NCBI GenBank assembly: GCA_023374025.1
Contig: SIJG01000052.1
Location: 914,791 to 978,790, forward strand
Length of the DNA: 64,000 nt
Direction: 5' to 3'
Source: Heterodera schachtii
Taxonomy: Eukaryota > Nematoda > Chromadorea > Rhabditida > Heteroderidae
The notes below the pieces were generated by a model. That model ran no database searches. It saw only the letters and a list, made by a program, of their open reading frames with translations, and was not told the DNA's origin. Every line of letters starts with the position of its first letter. Position 1 is the stretch's first letter. Positions 59,163 through 64,000 of this stretch are shown piece after piece. The position numbers and the translations under genes were made by a program.

Positions 59163-62100
59163 TCACTTCCACAGTTTTCTCAGCATCTCAAAGTGTGCTT
59201 CCTGCTTCTGCTCAATTACCAATGCTTCTCCGTTGAGAATGTTTGTCATCGCAATTTTTTGTCCGCCGCCATTGTTCAGCCCATTAACCATATTTTCTGC
59301 CACTGCCACGCGAATTGACCTCGAACTAGAGAATGGCAAATCAACCTTTTTATTGCTTTTTGCGAGGTATCAATTTAAATGTTGATATTTATTTAAATCA
59401 ACTAACATTATGACATCAACGCAAATAACAAAAAAACATTTTTTTAATTTGTTTCAAGTAATAATTTTAATGGGAGAGATAACGCAAAAATGAGAGAGTG
59501 CTGAATTTCAATCCCAGTCACACAAAACATTTTTGATTAAGGAGGGTAGAGAAAATAATTTATATAGAGAGAGTGCTATTGGAAGAGAGTTCACTTCCCT
59601 TATTCGCTGATTCTTTTGAATAGACGCAAAATTCTCATTATGTTTCTATTCTCTCTCTATCTTAAATCTCTTCCCATAACACTCTCTTTTTAATAATTTT
59701 TCTTTATTCTTCTTCATCAAAAGTGCTTTTGTATGACTGGGGCTGAATTTAACACCCTCTCATTTTTGCTGTATCTTTCTCCCAATTTTATTTTCCGCCA
59801 AAAGTCATTTAAAAAAAATTGTTGTTAAATTTTAAAAAATTACCCTATTAAAATTAGCTTTGATATTAACGTTGATGGCATAATGTATGTTGTACTAATA
59901 AATATCAACGTCAATGTTGATATTTATAAAAAAATGTTCGCTTAGAGAAAAATGTTGATTTGCCTTTCTCTACCTCGAACCGATGCCGAATCTGTTCATG
60001 ATGTGCGTGAACTCTCTCTTCAGGAAGGGGTGGCACCTGCACGGAATTAAATGCATTTTTTACAATGAGCAGCGAATTTGTTTCCCAATCCCGAGTGTTT
60101 CAGCTCATAAATCCCTTCCCGAGTCTATTTTAATTTCTAAAGCCCTTTAAATACTAATTATTTTACATGATAATGCTAATTTCGATCATTAAACTGCAAA
60201 ATGAGCTAAGCATAGAACAGAAGACCAACATGTAGTCATAACCGGGGAGCGTGAACAAACTCCAATTGGTGATCAAAGTGCTGGACATAATATTGAACAG
60301 ATGGAACACCAATGTTGGGACCAGCTGTTTGCCGATCCGTACATTTTCAGACAACTGAAATAAAAATTCGAATATTTAATAAAATCAAGGGCATTAAATT
60401 CACGATCACAGAACCCGGCCTTTCATGCCCATTAATTTTAATGAAATTAATAAATTTTCATTAAAAATGGGTGCCCTCTCATTTGCAATACATTCGTTAA
60501 TGGTGGGTGCCCCCCTAATTTTCGCCTCCCACACTTGCGCCCCGCGCTTTTGCTCCTGCCTCATTTGCGCCAAATTGTCTACTTTAGCCTGGGTTAATTA
60601 TAAAAGGAACCCGATTTATATGGACAAAAAATCCAAATATGGATTTAATATGGACGGAATATGGACAAAAGGCAGCCTAGAAGCATCAAACCAAGCTAAA
60701 AATACTATTTACGTGATTTTTAGGCCGAAATACGTAATTGTGCAAAAAAAAAATAAATGTAAATCCGGTTCCTAATTATAAATAAAATTTTTATTTTTTA
60801 TTGCATCGCCATACAATTGACATTCTCAGTCTCGTTAGCCCTTTGAAAGGTGTTGAAATAAAAAATAAAGTAATAATTATAAATGAAAGCTGCCCTAAAT
60901 AATTAATGCAGGCCCAAATTGGGCGAAAAAGTGTGGGACGCAATTATGGAGGCGTAAATGGGGCAATTCCATTTAAATTTTACGGTTGTATGTTAAAACT
61001 GTTCAATTTTGGCTTCTGTTTCCCTACTTGGTATCGTTCTGACAAATTGTGTCCGTTCGAACTGTGCAATGTCCGAAAGTACGCTTTTTCACTGTGCCAT
61101 CGGAGCAGTGAAAACACACACAATTCAATGCCAGCGGAGAAAAGCAGCGCATAATTCGTCAAAACAATGGAAAGACCATTTTCTCTGTAGCCAATTGCAT
61201 TGAAAAGGCCCAAGGAAATCTGAAAAAATTAAAAAATCGGTTAAGTTATGAATGGGGCATAATTTATATGTTTTAGAAATCCAGAAATATGTAACAATAT
61301 ATGTGCTAAAAAAAACTATAAAACTATATCAAAATGTGCTAAAGACTAGCGAAAAATGCTTTAAAAAAATTTAACACCAAATTATTCGGTTCTTATCCTT
61401 TTTGTCACCCCCCCTGAAAATTTTTAAAAATATTTTTTTCTAGGGTAATTTTAGGCGCTGAACGCGAATCTAACAATAGTTTTGGCCAATTCCGAATCCC
61501 GGACCCGAACTCGAACAAAAAATCCAAATTCAAATTTTTAAAAAATTACATTTATGTTAGAATCGGTGCAGAATGACCATAACCTGTATAGAATGACTAT
61601 TTTTTAATGTTTCAATGATTTGTGACTAATTTTTATCAGTTTTAATCAATTTTAGGGCAATAATGAAAAATTTTTAAAATTTTGAATTTTTTGTTCGAGT
61701 TCGGGTTCAGGGTACGGAATTAATATAAATGAATGTCAGATTCGTGATCAGAGCGACCTCACAAACCCCCAGGGAAGGTGTTTTATACGACTTTTTTTAA
61801 TTTTTTACTTTTTTCGAAAAATGGGGGGGGGGCAAAGTTCATTATTACCGACGAAATACTGTAGTTAACTGGTAAAAAATTTCACGTAACACACCTAAAA
61901 AACCTAAGAGCTAAAAATAAACGTCATATACGTGTTCAGCGCATTAAGTTACCATAAAAAAATTATTTAAAAAAAAATTTCAGGGGGGGTGACAAAAAGG
62001 GTAAGAACCAATTATTCTCCAATATGCTTAAATTTGTTTTAAAATTATTCTGATGCTTATAATTCGAAAAAATAAGGATTTTTTATTTATAAAAAAATTT

Positions 62101-63098
62101 ATGTATTTTTTTAGACAATTTTATCAAATTAACCACTAGTTTGTGAAAAAAATTGTTTAATTTTAAATTTTCGTGATCTCTTTAAAAAAATGCTTTGAAA
62201 AAATCATATTTTTAAAGTTTTATTGTATTTCTTATCATTTTTGCAACATACAAAAATAAGTGCTATAATTCAAAAAATGTAAAAATATATAAATCCGTGT
62301 TCAGTAAATCATCTCGCAGTTTTTTAATGCGAGATTGAGGATTTGGATCATGTCGTGAGATCAGCTCCAGAGCCATTGATTTGTTTAAACAAAATTAAAA
62401 TTAAACAGTTGTAAAAGCTGTTGATCTCGGGATTTCTCCAAAAAAGTCCTTTTTAAACATATTTAAAATAATTATTTAAAAAATTAGCTGCTGACCACAA
62501 TGATCAGCCAACCCAACGTGAAGAAGGGCTTCCGTCTGCGCTCGTAACTTTTGGCCGTTACCGTGGCCAAAACGCGTTCAATGATCAGAACGTGGGCCAT
62601 TGTGTTGCGCTCGAAGATGAAAAATGAGTAAATGGTGCCAATCGATTGAAAGGATTCGCTTGCCAACGGACTTAACAGCACAAATTTGAGCAGACAGGTG
62701 GTGAACCGGCACATTCCCCTCTGAAAAAGGGGGTTAAGCGAGAATAGAGAAGCCTAATTGAGCAATTAGCGAATCTATGAAAACCATGAGAAAGGAAATA
62801 ATTTGTTGTTTATTTAATTAATTTCTTTACAAATTCAATTAATTAATTAATAGTTATAATTTTAAGGTCAATTTAGCACAGTCTGCGCTTCTTTTCGTTC
62901 ATTTTCTGCACAGTTTACCCCGAGAATGCATCCGCTCTGATAGATGAGAATGTGTTTGAGGTTCGGATGGATCACCGAACTTTTGGCGACAAGAAAGAAG
63001 TTGATGGCCGACACGGGAACACACACCAAATTGATCAAAAGTTCAACGGCAGCAAAAGCGAAGATAAAGACGGGCTGCAGAACTGAGTCGGTGTCCAT
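59163..63098 (-). CDS. Nematode-type serpentine (7TM) chemoreceptor, last exon split by a MITE
   Basis: Exons on the - strand: 63098-62919, 62720-62499 (or -62496), 61219-61028, 60354-60167 and 60036-59974, then 59325-59163 beyond a transposon. All junctions are GT...AG and phases agree. TM1 (VFIFAFAAVELLINLVCVPV) is followed by IHPNLKHILIYQS. TM3 ends with IIERVLATVTAKSYE, an ER-type equivalent of DRY. LSERYQ joins LSENVRIGKQL across an intron before TM6. TM7 ends at MCHPFLKREFTHIMNRFG, a typical cytoplasmic start. The pattern suggests the Sra/Srb/Sre receptor group, perhaps Sre-like, acting in sensory-neuron membranes. If the MITE is spliced as an intron (59326-59973) the product is about 335 residues, normal for the family. 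If not, TAG at 59972-59970 ends it at about 282, losing the tail but no helix. Confidence 0.8.
59327..59972. mobile_element. hAT-like MITE (646 bp) inside the receptor's last coding exon
   Basis: Ends TAGAGAATGGCAAATCAAC at the left and, complemented, TAGAGAAAGGCAAATCAAC at the right. Perfect octamers CCTCGAAC lie at 59319-59326 and 59973-59980. The arms are long: blocks ATCAACGCAAATAAC / TCAACGTTAATATC and the GAGAGAGTGCT / AGAGAGTGTTATGG palindrome extend to the centre, and subterminal TGTTGATATTTAT words recur. No coding capacity. On the receptor strand the left junction reads GAG|GTAGAG and the right junction TTCTCTAG|T, making it a potential intron. Confidence 0.93.
60507..60970. mobile_element. 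Imperfect inverted-repeat element in receptor intron 3, with nested MITE
   Basis: The left arm CTAATTTTCGCCTCCCACAC ... TCATTTGCGCCAAATTG is roughly complementary to the right arm CCCAAATTGGGCGAAAAAGT ... GAGGCGTAAATGGGGCAA. A smaller element (60605-60773) has inserted between the arms. The right arm lies within intron 3, before exon 61219-61028. Confidence 0.5.
60605..60773. mobile_element. 169-bp MITE with 8-9 bp TSD
   Basis: Left end AGGAACCCGATTTATATGG, right end (complement) AGGAACCGGATTTACATT. The flanks are AATTATAAA at 60596-60604 and 60774-60782. The interior repeats ATATGGAC. The overlap with A-rich ends leaves 8 or 9 bp possible for the duplication. Confidence 0.8.
61388..62009. 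mobile_element. hAT-like MITE (622 bp) in receptor intron 2, both arms with GATCACGAAT core
   Basis: Left end GGTTCTTATCCTTTTTGTCA, right end (complement) GGTTCTTACCCTTTTTGTCA, followed in both arms by CCCCCCTGAAA. Target duplication AATTATTC is exact at 61380-61387 and 62010-62017. The dispersed core appears once in each orientation, at 61453-61532 and 61688-61761. A truncated relative lies at 38897-39090. It is the most complete element linking the core to defined transposon ends. Confidence 0.92.
62018..62495. other. Remainder of receptor intron 2
   Basis: AT-rich intronic sequence between the MITE and exon 2. A short inverted GAGATC/GATCTC block appears at about 62310-62440. No other feature seen. 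Confidence 0.5.
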
Positions 63099-63196
63099 GC
63101 CAAATAATAATAATCAGTTTTTGCTTCACCGCTAATTAATAATTAAATTTTGAAAAAAATATTATTTATTCTTCTCGGGGCCACGGAATTCCATCC

Positions 63197-63210
63197 CTGC
63201 AAAACACCAA
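63197..63210 (-). promoter_or_regulatory. Candidate trans-splice or 5' UTR acceptor of the receptor gene
   Basis: On the - strand GGTGTTTTGCAG lies about 100 bp upstream of the start codon. It is followed by a 10-codon frame ending TAA, which could be a short upstream frame or the last exon of an unseen gene. A spliced-leader acceptor is one reading. Confidence 0.3.
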
Positions 63211-64000
63211 AACAAGCTTTAATCTAGGGTTTGTCCCTTAGCCTCAGGGAAAGAAAAGTTGGGGATCGGAGAGAAATTTATCGAACATTCTTTGGAGATG
63301 CCTGAAGAGATTAAAAATGTCGGGGAGCAACACCTTCGTCGGGAAGTAAATTGTCATAAAAATAAATAGTTTTAAATTATTATTTTTTTTTATATTAAAT
63401 CATAAAATAATAAATAAAAGTTCAGTTCATTTTAAATTTGTAAAAACAATTTTTCTTGCAATTAAGCTTGCCTCAAAAAGTATGAATACTTTTCTTTTTA
63501 TCTGAAATTGGAAGAGACTTACTGACAAGGCCAATCCATTTATTTTTCTAATTTTTCAAGAATCCTCGTCCCAAATCCCGACCCTCACTTTTTTTAATTT
63601 TTATTACACTTTTCATTAAAGCTTTTAATTAATTTATTTATTTTTCTTTGATTTTGTCATTTTTATTAAGCAATGACAAAACAATTTATTGTGAATAAGG
63701 AGCAAATAATTATGTATTAATTAGTGCGTGATATGTCAAAGTATAAGCAAATGAAAACAAAAAGTCACGCAATGCCATGCCAAATAAACGTGAAGGTTTT
63801 GGCATCTCATTAACGAAAATAAGCCGCTGTGTTTATTACCTTTAAAGAAAAAAAAAGTTTGCTCATTACTGTTGAGAAAGGAAGGACGGACGGACAATCA
63901 TCATTAAATTCGTTTGCTTCATTCATTAAGCTTTTCATTGTAAAAGTTGTAAATTTAAAAAAACTTTTTTCATTAATCGTTAAATTATATTTTATATTTC
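63211..64000. other. Intergenic sequence upstream of the receptor gene
   Basis: No supportable gene or repeat to the window edge. It may contain the receptor promoter, but no recognised element stands out. Confidence 0.5.

Overview
This is eukaryotic DNA, most likely from a nematode. The evidence is a serpentine chemoreceptor gene with a nematode-style seven-helix layout, short AT-rich introns with TTTTCAG-type acceptors, and AG sites just upstream of two start codons that would suit trans-splicing. I cannot name the species. About two thirds of the window is extremely AT-rich with no supportable genes. Host genes and most GC-richer sequence lie right of about 44 kb.

Layout. 1-33.9 kb: AT-rich desert with diverged dispersed repeats, several small inverted-repeat transposons (6098-6283, 10431-11135, 15911-16300), a 264-bp tandem triplet (8834-9625), a pair of 231-bp direct repeats (18767-19832) and a four-fold 1238-bp tandem array (21119-26067). 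33.94-38.83 kb: a Ty3/gypsy LTR retrotransposon on the + strand with matching LTRs and a 5-bp target duplication (CAAAT), but an internal reverse-transcriptase deletion. 38.8-45 kb: more desert and inverted-repeat elements. 45.6-49.4 kb: a small Pmp3/UPF0057-like membrane-protein gene on the + strand whose last exon is interrupted by a 2385-bp hAT element carrying a 5'-truncated transposase on the opposite strand. 50-52.4 kb: inverted-repeat elements, including a 956-bp palindrome with an 8-bp target duplication. 52.81-57.65 kb: a second Ty3/gypsy element on the - strand, LTRs differing by one base, AAATG target duplication, and reverse-transcriptase deletions that remove the YLDD box. 58.6-63.1 kb: a serpentine receptor gene on the - strand with one small hAT-like element at its stop codon, one inside its last coding exon and two or more in its introns.

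The main discovery is that two hAT-type insertions sit in coding exons of unrelated host genes, each with terminal inverted repeats and a perfect 8-bp target duplication, and each carries a GT splice donor at one edge and an AG acceptor at the other. Removing 46955-49329 from the Pmp3-like gene, or 59326-59973 from the receptor gene, restores the downstream reading frame (net +18 and +6 nt relative to the empty sites). Reading straight through truncates or replaces the C-terminus. This looks like intron creation by DNA transposons (introner-like behaviour), inferred from sequence alone and testable with RNA data.

A second theme is a conserved core of about 75-110 bp (GCTGATCACGAATC...GAACAAAAAGTC) found at nine or more loci, inside or beside inverted-repeat elements whose ends differ. 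Both LTR elements look recently inserted yet cannot make a complete reverse transcriptase, so they were probably mobilised in trans or deleted after insertion.
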